Source: Flavobacteriales bacterium UBA7690
GTDB taxonomy: Bacteria > Bacteroidota > Bacteroidia > Flavobacteriales_F > PHOS-HE28
Assembly: GCA_002482775.1 (NCBI GenBank)
Contig: DLGQ01000027.1
Span: forward strand, 19,213 to 34,768
Reading direction: 5' to 3'
Length of the DNA: 15,556 nt
The notes beneath the pieces were generated by a model. It searched no databases. It saw only the letters and a list, made by a program, of their open reading frames with translations, and was not told where the DNA came from. Position 1 is the stretch's first letter; every line of letters begins with the position of its first letter. Position numbers and translations under genes: made by a program. This document shows positions 8,149 to 14,552 of this stretch, piece after piece.

Positions 8149-8897
8149 ACCGGAATACCCAATAGACCGTGATAGTGGACACCGACCTCATGCGTGCTCC
8201 CGACCTTCACGATCGTGCCGTTCTCCATGCATGCCGCGCGATCGCAAATGCGTTGGATCTCGCTCAAGAAATGCGTGACGAAAACGATGGTACAGCCGCC
8301 GTGTTTCAATTCGCCGATGCGCTGGTAGCACTGTTGTTGAAAGGCGACATCTCCAACGGCAAGCACCTCATCGATCAGGAGGATCTCCGGATCCGTGGCG
8401 GTGGCGATCGCGAAGCCAAGGCGTGCCATCATGCCTGTTGAAAAGCGCTTCACCTGCATGGACAGCTCTTTTTCCGTGAGACCTGAGAATGTCCGCACGT
8501 AGTCGTTCACGCCGCTTTCGTCACCGGTACCATGTCCCATCAACAGTCGGCATAATCGAACGTTCTCCCATCCGCTGAGCTCTGGTTCCAAGCCAACACC
8601 AAGGGCAAGCATGGGAGCCACACGACCGTGTATCCGCGCACTGCCTTCGGTGGGCTCCATGATCCCCGCCAACAAACGCAGCAGCGTGCTCTTGCCCGAT
8701 CCGTTGCGCCCGATAATGCCAAAGCACTCTCCCCTGCTGATGGACAGATGCACGTCATGAAGTATCCGTTTGCGCTCGAGCAGGCGTTCGGATCCGAACG
8801 AAGTGAGGTACGCTTTGATCGAGCGGAAGCCGTGCCGTTGGACCAAGTAGTCCACTGCTACCGCGTTCAGTTCGATCATCGGTCCTGTGCCCATCAT
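8145..8897 (-). CDS. ABC transporter ATPase for polysaccharide export, Wzt/KpsT type, short form
   Basis: The nucleotide-binding subunit of an ABC-2 polysaccharide exporter, about 250 residues. Numbering from a TTG codon at 8900: Walker A GRNGSGKS (64-71), the signature motif in the variant form FSTGM (153-157) usual for Wzt/KpsT/TagH, Walker B ILLIDE (173-178) followed by VLAVGD, and the switch histidine in FVTH (210). The protein ends shortly after the ATPase fold, so it lacks the C-terminal carbohydrate-binding domain that O8/O9a-type Wzt proteins use to recognise a capped chain end. Start: the permease stop TGA (8899-8897) shares its A with an ATG at 8897, a typical coupling arrangement; the TTG at 8900 and ATGs at 8894 and 8879 are alternatives. 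It works on the cytoplasmic face with the permease encoded just upstream. Confidence 0.93.
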   Translation of the reverse strand: MMGTGPMIELNAVAVDYLVQRHGFRSIKAYLTSFGSERLLERKRILHDVHLSISRGECFGIIGRNGSGKSTLLRLLAGIMEPTEGSARIHGRVAPMLALGVGLEPELSGWENVRLCRLLMGHGTGDESGVNDYVRTFSGLTEKELSMQVKRFSTGMMARLGFAIATATDPEILLIDEVLAVGDVAFQQQCYQRIGELKHGGCTIVFVTHFLSEIQRICDRAACMENGTIVKVGSTHEVGVHYHGLLGIPV

Positions 8898-9688
8898 CAA
8901 TAGTTCGCGATGAATCCGGGACGTAGGACCTTATACAGTGAAGAGCCGAACACGGTGGCCACCACGGCCAGACCGACCAGGATCCACCATGTCCCCACCT
9001 GCGGTGCCGATCCATCCACCAGCACCGTGCGGAACGCAGCGATGAAATGGTAGAGCGGGTTCAACTCCACGATCCAACGTAACCGGTCGGGGATCAAGTC
9101 GGCGGGATAGGCGATCGGTGTGATGTAGAAGAAGGCCGGTAGCAGCGCGTTCCAAAGTATGCCGATGTCGCGGAAGTAAACGTTCAACGCAGCAAGCGCG
9201 ACCGATAGACCCATGATGAAAGCCGCATAACAAAGGACGATCGGGATCACCAATAGGTCCGTAAGGTGTGGCACACGGCCGAAAAAGTGCAAGATGACCG
9301 CGAACGGAAGGAAGGACATGCCCAGGTTGAATAGACCTGCCAACAATTGACCAAGTGGGAATACCATCGGTGGCACCGCCAGTGAGCGAAGGACGGCGGA
9401 ATTCTCCACCAACGCTCCCATGATGTGGGCGCTCGTGGTTGAAAAGAACGACCAGAAGATCAATCCGCTAAGCGCGAAGACCGGATAGTTGGGTACCTGC
9501 GGGAAAGCCTCGCTGAAGATCAGTAGGAAGATCAGCAAGAACAGCAATGGGTTCAGCAACGTCCACACGAAACCCAACAGCGAGCTCTTGTACCTCAGCC
9601 GCACATTGCGCCAGGCCACGGCGCGCACCACGGGCCAATTCGCTCGGGTGAGCCGAGTGCTTGCGATCGGAAGAGCGGGACCGGACAT
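8897..9688 (-). CDS. ABC-2 polysaccharide export permease, Wzm/KpsM type
   Basis: A 263-residue inner-membrane protein with about six hydrophobic segments, the standard size for a Wzm/KpsM permease. Family signatures: basic N-terminal amphipathic part with WRNVRLRYKSSLLGFVWTLLNPL (26-48), NVYFRDIG (169-176), and PIAYPADLIP...LNPLYHFI (191-216). With the ATPase encoded next it exports a lipid-linked glycan made in the cytoplasm to the periplasm. The ATG at 9688 is the first codon giving a family-like N-terminus and is the first gene of the minus-strand operon. It faces the plus-strand glycosyltransferase operon across a 48-bp spacer containing an inverted repeat. Nothing looks damaged. Whether the cargo is O-antigen, capsule or another glycan cannot be read from the permease. 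Confidence 0.93.
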   Translation of the reverse strand: MSGPALPIASTRLTRANWPVVRAVAWRNVRLRYKSSLLGFVWTLLNPLLFLLIFLLIFSEAFPQVPNYPVFALSGLIFWSFFSTTSAHIMGALVENSAVLRSLAVPPMVFPLGQLLAGLFNLGMSFLPFAVILHFFGRVPHLTDLLVIPIVLCYAAFIMGLSVALAALNVYFRDIGILWNALLPAFFYITPIAYPADLIPDRLRWIVELNPLYHFIAAFRTVLVDGSAPQVGTWWILVGLAVVATVFGSSLYKVLRPGFIANY

Positions 9689-9700
9689 TGTGAACTGGCG

Positions 9701-9732
9701 GCAAGTTAGCGGCGGCGCTCCGGTTAACTTGC
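9701..9732. promoter_or_regulatory. inverted repeat in the divergent spacer, candidate operator/promoter
   Basis: GCAAGTTA (9701-9708) and TAACTTGC (9725-9732) form a perfect 8-bp inverted repeat with a 16-bp spacer, filling most of the 48-bp gap between the divergent permease and glycosyltransferase genes. Each arm, read outward, gives TAACTTG, which partly resembles the -7 box TAnnTTTG, so the arms may be part of two back-to-back promoters or a shared operator. Confidence 0.4.
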
Positions 9733-9736
9733 GGCG

Positions 9737-10771
9737 GTGCCTCTCCTGATCAACGGCCGATACCTGACACGACCTGTCACTGGCGTGGAGCGATACAGCG
9801 ACATGCTGGTGCAGGTGGTGGCGCGCGAATGGCCCGATAGCCGCATTCTTGTGCCAACGTCTTGGCGAGGAGCATTAAAGGTACACGGGCTTGATGTGGT
9901 ACGCACCGGTATGTTCCATGGACATGCATGGGAGCAACTGTCATTGCCCGCTTCCGTTGGACCGAATGATGTACTGATCTCACCTGCCAACACAGGACCT
10001 CTTGGGATGAAGCGCCATGCTGTGGTGATCCATGACCTTGCGGTGATCCACCATCCGGAATGGTTCGAAAAACGGTTCGCGGTGTGGTATTGGTTCCTGT
10101 TGCCCAAATTGGTAAGGAAAGCGGAACGGGTCATCACGGTTTCCGAAACCTCCGCGAACGACATCATTGGCACCTTCGGGATCCCCGGATCGAAAGTCAC
10201 TGTCGTGCCGCCTTTTGCTATCGAACGAACGAGAAAGTTGAATTCCTCCATCGATGGACCTTACATATTGGCCGTTGGGGGCAGAGACCCACGCAAAGGG
10301 CTCCACCAACTCGTTGGTTGGTATTCAGCCATGAAAGACCCGGACTATAAACTGGTGATAGTCGGACGCAAACAAGGTCCGTTCCATTGGCTTCCACTGC
10401 GTAAAGCGACCGGTATCATCTTCCGCTATGATGTGGATGACGAAGAGCTCCATCGCCTATACAGTCATGCCATTGCATTGATCAACCTCTCTCGCATGGA
10501 GGGATTCGGCCTGCCGATCCTAGAGGCGTTGCAATGGGGGTGCCCGGTGATCGCCTCCGACCTTGATGTCTTCAAAAGGAATTTCGGTGGCTCGCTGTTC
10601 TACTTGGGAGGCATGAACACCGAAAATCTGTCAGCATACATAGACGGTCTGCGCGTTGCGAACCGCAGAGCACATTTCGCCATGCGCGGAAAGCTCCGGG
10701 CGGCACAATTCTCCCAAGAGCGGATGGGCATTGCATTGCACCAAGCACTAGATCCCTTGTTGAACAGCTGA
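9737..10771 (+). CDS. GT4-family glycosyltransferase
   Basis: A 344-residue GT-B fold glycosyltransferase of family 4, cytoplasmic, acting on a nucleotide-sugar donor. The N-terminus LLINGRYLTRPVTGVERY (3-20) is the typical opening of a Bacteroidota GT4 group; the acceptor half contains VIHDLAVIHHPEWF (97-110) and VSETSANDI; the donor half starts near YILAVGGRDPRKG (176-188) and holds the EX7E motif EGFGLPILEA with E255 and E263, followed by GCPVIASD. The start codon is GTG at 9737; the conserved N-terminus begins at once, and no in-frame ATG lies in the short spacer. If transcription starts at the spacer's -7-like arm the message would be almost leaderless. The TGA stop overlaps the next ATG (TGATG at 10769-10773). 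Donor and linkage are unknown; it is the first gene of the plus-strand operon. Confidence 0.92.
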   Translation: MPLLINGRYLTRPVTGVERYSDMLVQVVAREWPDSRILVPTSWRGALKVHGLDVVRTGMFHGHAWEQLSLPASVGPNDVLISPANTGPLGMKRHAVVIHDLAVIHHPEWFEKRFAVWYWFLLPKLVRKAERVITVSETSANDIIGTFGIPGSKVTVVPPFAIERTRKLNSSIDGPYILAVGGRDPRKGLHQLVGWYSAMKDPDYKLVIVGRKQGPFHWLPLRKATGIIFRYDVDDEELHRLYSHAIALINLSRMEGFGLPILEALQWGCPVIASDLDVFKRNFGGSLFYLGGMNTENLSAYIDGLRVANRRAHFAMRGKLRAAQFSQERMGIALHQALDPLLNS

Positions 10772-11880
10772 TGCGTATCGCCTTCGTACACGATTGGTTG
10801 GTGGTGAACGGCGGAGCCGAGAAAGTGACACGCGAGATCCTACGCGCTTATGATGCGGACGTCTTCGCGTTGATCGACTTCCTCAGTGCCGATGATCGGA
10901 AAACCATCTTGCACGGGAAGCGCGCAAGAACGACCTTCATCCAACACCTGCCATTCGCGAAGCGCCTTTACCGCTACTACTTGCCGCTGTTCCCCGCTGC
11001 CATCGCACGACTCGACCTACGCAACTACGACCTGATCATCTCCGCATCCTATGCCGTGGCCAAAGGAGTGCGCACACACCCGGGGCAAATACACGTGTGC
11101 TACATCCACACCCCCATGCGCTATGCCTGGACGAAGGAGAAGGGCTATTTGAACGATCACGGATTACGTGGCCCCAGCGCTTGGGTGGTGCGCACTGTTC
11201 TACGCTGGTTGCGCACTTGGGACCTCCGCACGAATGCAGGGGTCGATCTTTTCATTGCGAACAGCGCCAACGTTGCCGCACGCGTGAAGGAGTTCTACGG
11301 TCGACATGCGGAAGTGCTACTACCACCCGTGGATACGGAACTGTTCCAACTGACGGAAGCACCGCGCGGACATTACCTCTCTGCATCGCGCCTCGTCCCT
11401 TACAAACGCGTGGACCGTGTGATCGAAGCGTTCCGGATGATGCCGGACAAGCAACTCGTGATCACCGGCGATGGGCCGGAGCGCGATCGGCTGGAACGCA
11501 CGGCGCCCAAGAACGTGCGCTTCCTTGGTCATGTGGACCAACGCGAGCTGGTCGGTTCGATGCAACGTGCGAAAGCCTTGATCGCCGCTGCCGACGAAGA
11601 CCTCGGTTTGACCCCGCTCGAGGCGCATGCGTGCGGCACACCCTCCATCGCCTTGGGCAAAGGAGGCTATCTTGAAACCGTGGAGGACGGTGTGAGCGGG
11701 ATCCTGTTCCCAGACGACCGACCTGAGACCATCGCTGCTGCAGTGGCACGTTTTGAGGCATTCCCTCCTTCGTCCTCTCCGGCCGAACTTCGATCCGGCA
11801 TGATGGCTTATACCAGTGAACGTTTCCGCGAACGGTTCGCAGCACTTGTGGAACAGGCGATCCAACAGCATGGCCGCTGA
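10771..11880 (+). CDS. GT4-family glycosyltransferase, WbaZ-like
   Basis: A 369-residue GT-B glycosyltransferase of family 4. Opening motif MRIAFVHDWLVVNGGAEKV (1-19) with the glycine loop, then IHVCYIHTPMRYAW (107-120), FIANSANVAARV (161-172), YLSASRLVPYKRVDRVIEAF (202-221) at the start of the donor half, VITGDGPERDRL, and the EX7E motif EDLGLTPLEA (E276 and E284) followed by GKGGYLETV (296-304). This set matches the WbaZ-like group, whose studied members include mannosyltransferases of O-antigen synthesis; that makes GDP-mannose a possible but unproven donor. The ATG at 10771 shares a base with the previous stop, and the next gene's likely ATG (11870) overlaps its last eleven bases, so all three genes look translationally coupled. 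Confidence 0.92.
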   Translation: MRIAFVHDWLVVNGGAEKVTREILRAYDADVFALIDFLSADDRKTILHGKRARTTFIQHLPFAKRLYRYYLPLFPAAIARLDLRNYDLIISASYAVAKGVRTHPGQIHVCYIHTPMRYAWTKEKGYLNDHGLRGPSAWVVRTVLRWLRTWDLRTNAGVDLFIANSANVAARVKEFYGRHAEVLLPPVDTELFQLTEAPRGHYLSASRLVPYKRVDRVIEAFRMMPDKQLVITGDGPERDRLERTAPKNVRFLGHVDQRELVGSMQRAKALIAAADEDLGLTPLEAHACGTPSIALGKGGYLETVEDGVSGILFPDDRPETIAAAVARFEAFPPSSSPAELRSGMMAYTSERFRERFAALVEQAIQQHGR

Positions 11881-13105
11881 AACGAACACGTTGCTCGATC
11901 GCTCGATCCGGTTCGCGACCATCGCGCTCGCGGCCATGCCGGTGTTGGGCATGCGGCCCTTGGCCCTAACGATCGCCCTGTGGTTCGCACTGCTGGTGGT
12001 GCGCTTGTTGCTCACGCCAAAGTTGACCGTTGTGGACCGGCGCACTTGTCTGGTCCTCTGCGCACCGTTCTTGTTGATGCTCGTGGATCTACTGCGATCC
12101 ACCGGTGATCACGATGCGTGGGTGCTGGTGGAGCGCAGTGCGGCTCTTGCCATCTTCCCCATCGCGTTCCTGTTGCTGGGAGCACCTTCGGACAAACGCA
12201 TCCGCGACCGGTCGATGGATGTGTTCTCGATCGCATCGCTCCTCCTTGCGGTGGTCGTGAATTGCAACATCCTACTGTTGACCACTGATCGTGCCGACAG
12301 CTTTGCCGTAGTCTATCGCGCGCGCTTCGGTGAGTTCTCCGGTGTGCATCCGCCCTATGCGGCGTATTGGTTCTTTGCTGCGGCGCTCTTCCAAGTGCAT
12401 CGTGCGCTGGCCGTTCGTCGCAGTATGGAGGAACACCGCTTTATCGCTCTACGTGTCGTGATCATTGCGGGCTGCACAACCGCTGGCGCCTTGATCGGAT
12501 CACGGATGCCGGTAGCTGCATTCATGGCGGCGATGGTCGTCTTGCTCTTTGCGCACTTGCGTCGATCCATGGCCATCGGAAGCACTGTTCTCATGGGCGT
12601 GTGCTTCGTTGCCACATTGGTCCTTCTACCCGGTTTGCGCGAACGGGTGCAAGAGCTTGGGGCCGGCTCCATGATCATGCCGCGTGCGAACGAACTGACC
12701 TCGGTGAACATCCGCACACCGATCACGCAGTGTACGTTCCAGTTGCTTGAAGAGAACTGGCTACTGGGCGTGGGACAACAGCACACCCAATTCGCCTTGG
12801 ATGCATGTTACGAAAGCTTGGATCTGCCCTTGATGATCGACCAAGGTTATGGACCGCACGATCAACCGCTGCACTGGTGGTTGGCGTTCGGCGTGGCCGG
12901 GTTCGCTGCTTTCGCACTGCTCTTTGGCTGGAGCTTCCGCCACGCATGGCAACGCTCGGACATGATCCACCTGGCGTTCCTACTCTTTCTGCTGCTCTGC
13001 TGCTTCACGGAAGACCTGCTCACCCGGCAGTGGGGTGTGGTGCTCTTCGCGTTCTTCAACACGTTGTTCATCGCCTCGCATAAGGAACCGCACCGAGAGC
13101 GTTAG
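11870..13105 (+). CDS. O-antigen ligase/polymerase-like membrane protein (Wzy_C/WaaL superfamily)
   Basis: A 411-residue inner-membrane protein with about ten to twelve hydrophobic segments. A long extracytoplasmic loop lies between about residues 256 and 330 and contains VNIRTPITQCTFQLLEENWLLGVG (279-302). It is followed by GPHDQPLHWWLAFGVAGF (328-345), the counterpart of the H-N-x-x-L...G-x-x-G motif of WaaL/Wzy_C proteins, here with D in place of N, and by TEDLLTRQWGVVLFAFFNTLF (380-400), a tail typical of Bacteroidota members. Such proteins either join finished O-antigen to lipid A core or polymerise repeat units; sequence alone does not decide. Beside an ABC exporter, ligase is the better guess. 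The frame is open from an ATG at 11816, but the ATG at 11870 starts just before the membrane part and overlaps the previous gene by only eleven bases. Its TAG stop overlaps the stop of the convergent regulator gene. Confidence 0.85.
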   Translation: MAAETNTLLDRSIRFATIALAAMPVLGMRPLALTIALWFALLVVRLLLTPKLTVVDRRTCLVLCAPFLLMLVDLLRSTGDHDAWVLVERSAALAIFPIAFLLLGAPSDKRIRDRSMDVFSIASLLLAVVVNCNILLLTTDRADSFAVVYRARFGEFSGVHPPYAAYWFFAAALFQVHRALAVRRSMEEHRFIALRVVIIAGCTTAGALIGSRMPVAAFMAAMVVLLFAHLRRSMAIGSTVLMGVCFVATLVLLPGLRERVQELGAGSMIMPRANELTSVNIRTPITQCTFQLLEENWLLGVGQQHTQFALDACYESLDLPLMIDQGYGPHDQPLHWWLAFGVAGFAAFALLFGWSFRHAWQRSDMIHLAFLLFLLLCCFTEDLLTRQWGVVLFAFFNTLFIASHKEPHRER

Positions 13106-13929
13106 AACGACAGCCTACCCTGCTGTTCCATGGCGAGCCGCAGTTGGCTCACCTCCTTGCGCAGGTCCACCACGCTGCGGGCGAGCTCGTCGCGGCTCAG
13201 GTTTGGCTCGGGCAGTTCGGCGCTGATGAAGTGGACGAATTTCCAGATCTCCAGCACGTTGGCCACCTGCACTTCGTACGGTGAATAGATCGGGTTGGTG
13301 CTGCACAAGAGCAGGGTGCCCTTCTCCTTCACCTGGCTGTACACCACCTTGAACACGATGCCATCGTCCTTGGTGACCACGATATAGGGCTGGCCGTCGC
13401 GGATGGTCTGCCAGTTCTGCACGTATTCACCGGTGACCCACGAGCCATCGTTAACCGGTGGCATGCTGTCGCCACTGATCTGGAAGGTTCGGTACTTGCG
13501 GTCGCGCGCCAGGAAGGGCATCTGGAAGGTGGGCAGGATGCTGATGTACTCCGGATCGGCGTAGCCCAGCGCGTAGCCGGCCTTGGCCTTCTCGGGCACC
13601 AGCTCCACGTTCTCGCGATCGTCGCGATCCACCGTGGTGGCCAGCACGCGCAAACGTCGACCGCTGAGGTCGATGTCGCCACCGCGTTCCAGCAGGCCCA
13701 GCTGGCTTTCGCTGAGTGCGGTGAGGTCGTCGCGCAGCAGCTTATCGATGCTCACCTTGAAGTACTCGCTCATGCGCACGAGCAGCTCAAAGGAGGGTTC
13801 TGCCGTACCGTTCTCATAGCCGCTGTAGCTGGAGCGTTTCACCTCGAGGGCGATGGCGGTCTCTTCCTGCGAGCGGCCACGGCGGGTGCGCAGGAGTTTG
13901 ATGTTGGAGCCGAAGACGGGGTTTGCCAT
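13102..13929 (-). CDS. XRE-family regulator with LexA-like S24 domain
   Basis: A 275-residue repressor-type protein. Residues about 7-63 form a helix-turn-helix of the XRE/Cro-C1 type (NIKLLRTRRGRSQEETA...SYSGYENGTAEP). Residues about 110-235 form an S24/LexA-like domain with an Ala-Gly pair at 117-118 (KAKAGYALGYADPEY), the serine in SGDSM (S155) and a lysine in GIVFKVV (K194), spaced 39 apart as against 37 in E. coli LexA. The full set needed for self-cleavage thus seems present, although this KAGYxxGYxDPEY form is common in Bacteroidota and I know of no proof that it cleaves. The C-terminal 35 residues look helical (SRDELARSVVDLRKEVSQLRLAMEQQ), perhaps a dimerisation coil. A 22-bp-spaced direct repeat just before the start may be its own operator. 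Targets unknown; neighbours are the ORF6N pair and the glycan operon. Confidence 0.88.
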   Translation of the reverse strand: MANPVFGSNIKLLRTRRGRSQEETAIALEVKRSSYSGYENGTAEPSFELLVRMSEYFKVSIDKLLRDDLTALSESQLGLLERGGDIDLSGRRLRVLATTVDRDDRENVELVPEKAKAGYALGYADPEYISILPTFQMPFLARDRKYRTFQISGDSMPPVNDGSWVTGEYVQNWQTIRDGQPYIVVTKDDGIVFKVVYSQVKEKGTLLLCSTNPIYSPYEVQVANVLEIWKFVHFISAELPEPNLSRDELARSVVDLRKEVSQLRLAMEQQGRLSF

Positions 13930-13934
13930 GTGAA

Positions 13935-13968
13935 GAGTGTCTTATGTCGGTTGCAGGACTGACTTATG
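13935..13968 (-). promoter_or_regulatory. direct repeat upstream of the XRE/S24 gene, candidate autoregulatory operator
   Basis: GAGTGTCTTATG (13935-13946) and GACTGACTTATG (13957-13968), given as on the plus strand, agree at 10 of 12 positions and start exactly 22 bp apart, about two helical turns. They fill the 53-bp gap between the regulator's ATG (13929) and the ORF6N stop (13983). Binding by the regulator itself is inferred, not shown. No clear TAnnTTTG box is visible here. Confidence 0.4.
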
Positions 13969-13982
13969 CTGTGGGGCGATGG

Positions 13983-14552
13983 TCAAGCTTCGTGGGGTTT
14001 GAAGCCGATGGGTTTGCGCGCCTGTTCCGTGGGCGAGACCAATTCCGTGAGGTGATCGAAGATGGCCTGGATCTCATTGTCGTGTACGGAAATGCGACCC
14101 TCCAACTCCTTCAGTTCGCCCAGTACATGCTGCGGGGAATGGAACACCTCCCGCATGCGATTGAAGACGCGGATAATGTGAATGCTTACGGCGATGGCCT
14201 GTTCGCTGCGAAGCACATTGGCCAGCATGAGGATGCCGTGCTCGGTGAAGGCGAAGGGCCGGTACTTGGCGTGCTCGCCCTGCTTTAAGGTCACAGTTTG
14301 TGACCTTAAAGCCCGGTCCTCCTCCAACGTCAGTTCGAACATGAAGTCCTCTGGGAAACGCTCCATATTCCGACGCACGGCCTGTTTGAGCGCCTTGACC
14401 TGCACGCCGTAGAGCTCGGCAAGGTCACGGTCGAGCATCACTTTCTGCTCACGGATGATGTGTATGCGACCGGTGATGGCGGCATCGGGTTGGGCAACGG
14501 CCGTGTAGGTGGCGGGTGGCTCCATAAGCAGGGTATCCATGGCGGTATTCAT
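13983..14552 (-). CDS. ORF6N-domain DNA-binding protein, intact copy
   Basis: A 189-residue protein with an ORF6N (KilA-N-related) domain. Visible: IHIIREQKVMLDRDLAELYGV (30-50), LKQAVRRNMERFPEDFMFELT (55-75), then RSQTVTLKQGEHAKYRPFAFTEHGILMLANVLRSEQAI (83-120), all typical of the family; the C-terminal part (about 130-175) is helical and probably a dimerising coil. ORF6N proteins occur in phages, plasmids and bacterial chromosomes, presumably bind DNA, and mostly have no defined role. The ATG at 14552 overlaps the stop of its paralogue (ATGA, 14552-14549), and the N-terminus before the domain fits. The same frame stays open upstream inside the other gene, but that part does not look like protein of this family. 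A perfect 14-bp-arm inverted repeat lies inside the coding sequence at codons 81-90, using two TTA leucine codons in an otherwise GC-rich gene. Confidence 0.85.
   Translation of the reverse strand: MNTAMDTLLMEPPATYTAVAQPDAAITGRIHIIREQKVMLDRDLAELYGVQVKALKQAVRRNMERFPEDFMFELTLEEDRALRSQTVTLKQGEHAKYRPFAFTEHGILMLANVLRSEQAIAVSIHIIRVFNRMREVFHSPQHVLGELKELEGRISVHDNEIQAIFDHLTELVSPTEQARKPIGFKPHEA
14282..14312. repeat. perfect inverted repeat inside the ORF6N coding sequence
   Basis: GCTTTAAGGTCACA (14282-14295) and TGTGACCTTAAAGC (14299-14312) are perfect reverse complements around a 3-base loop (GTT). In the gene they encode residues A81-K90 (ALRSQTVTLK). A 14-bp stem could form in mRNA or single-stranded DNA, or the site could be bound by a symmetric protein. 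Confidence 0.9.

Noticed and set aside
11816..11869. Upstream ATG for the ligase-like gene
   Set aside because: Would overlap the preceding glycosyltransferase by 65 bases; the ATG at 11870 overlaps by only 11 and precedes the first membrane helix closely.
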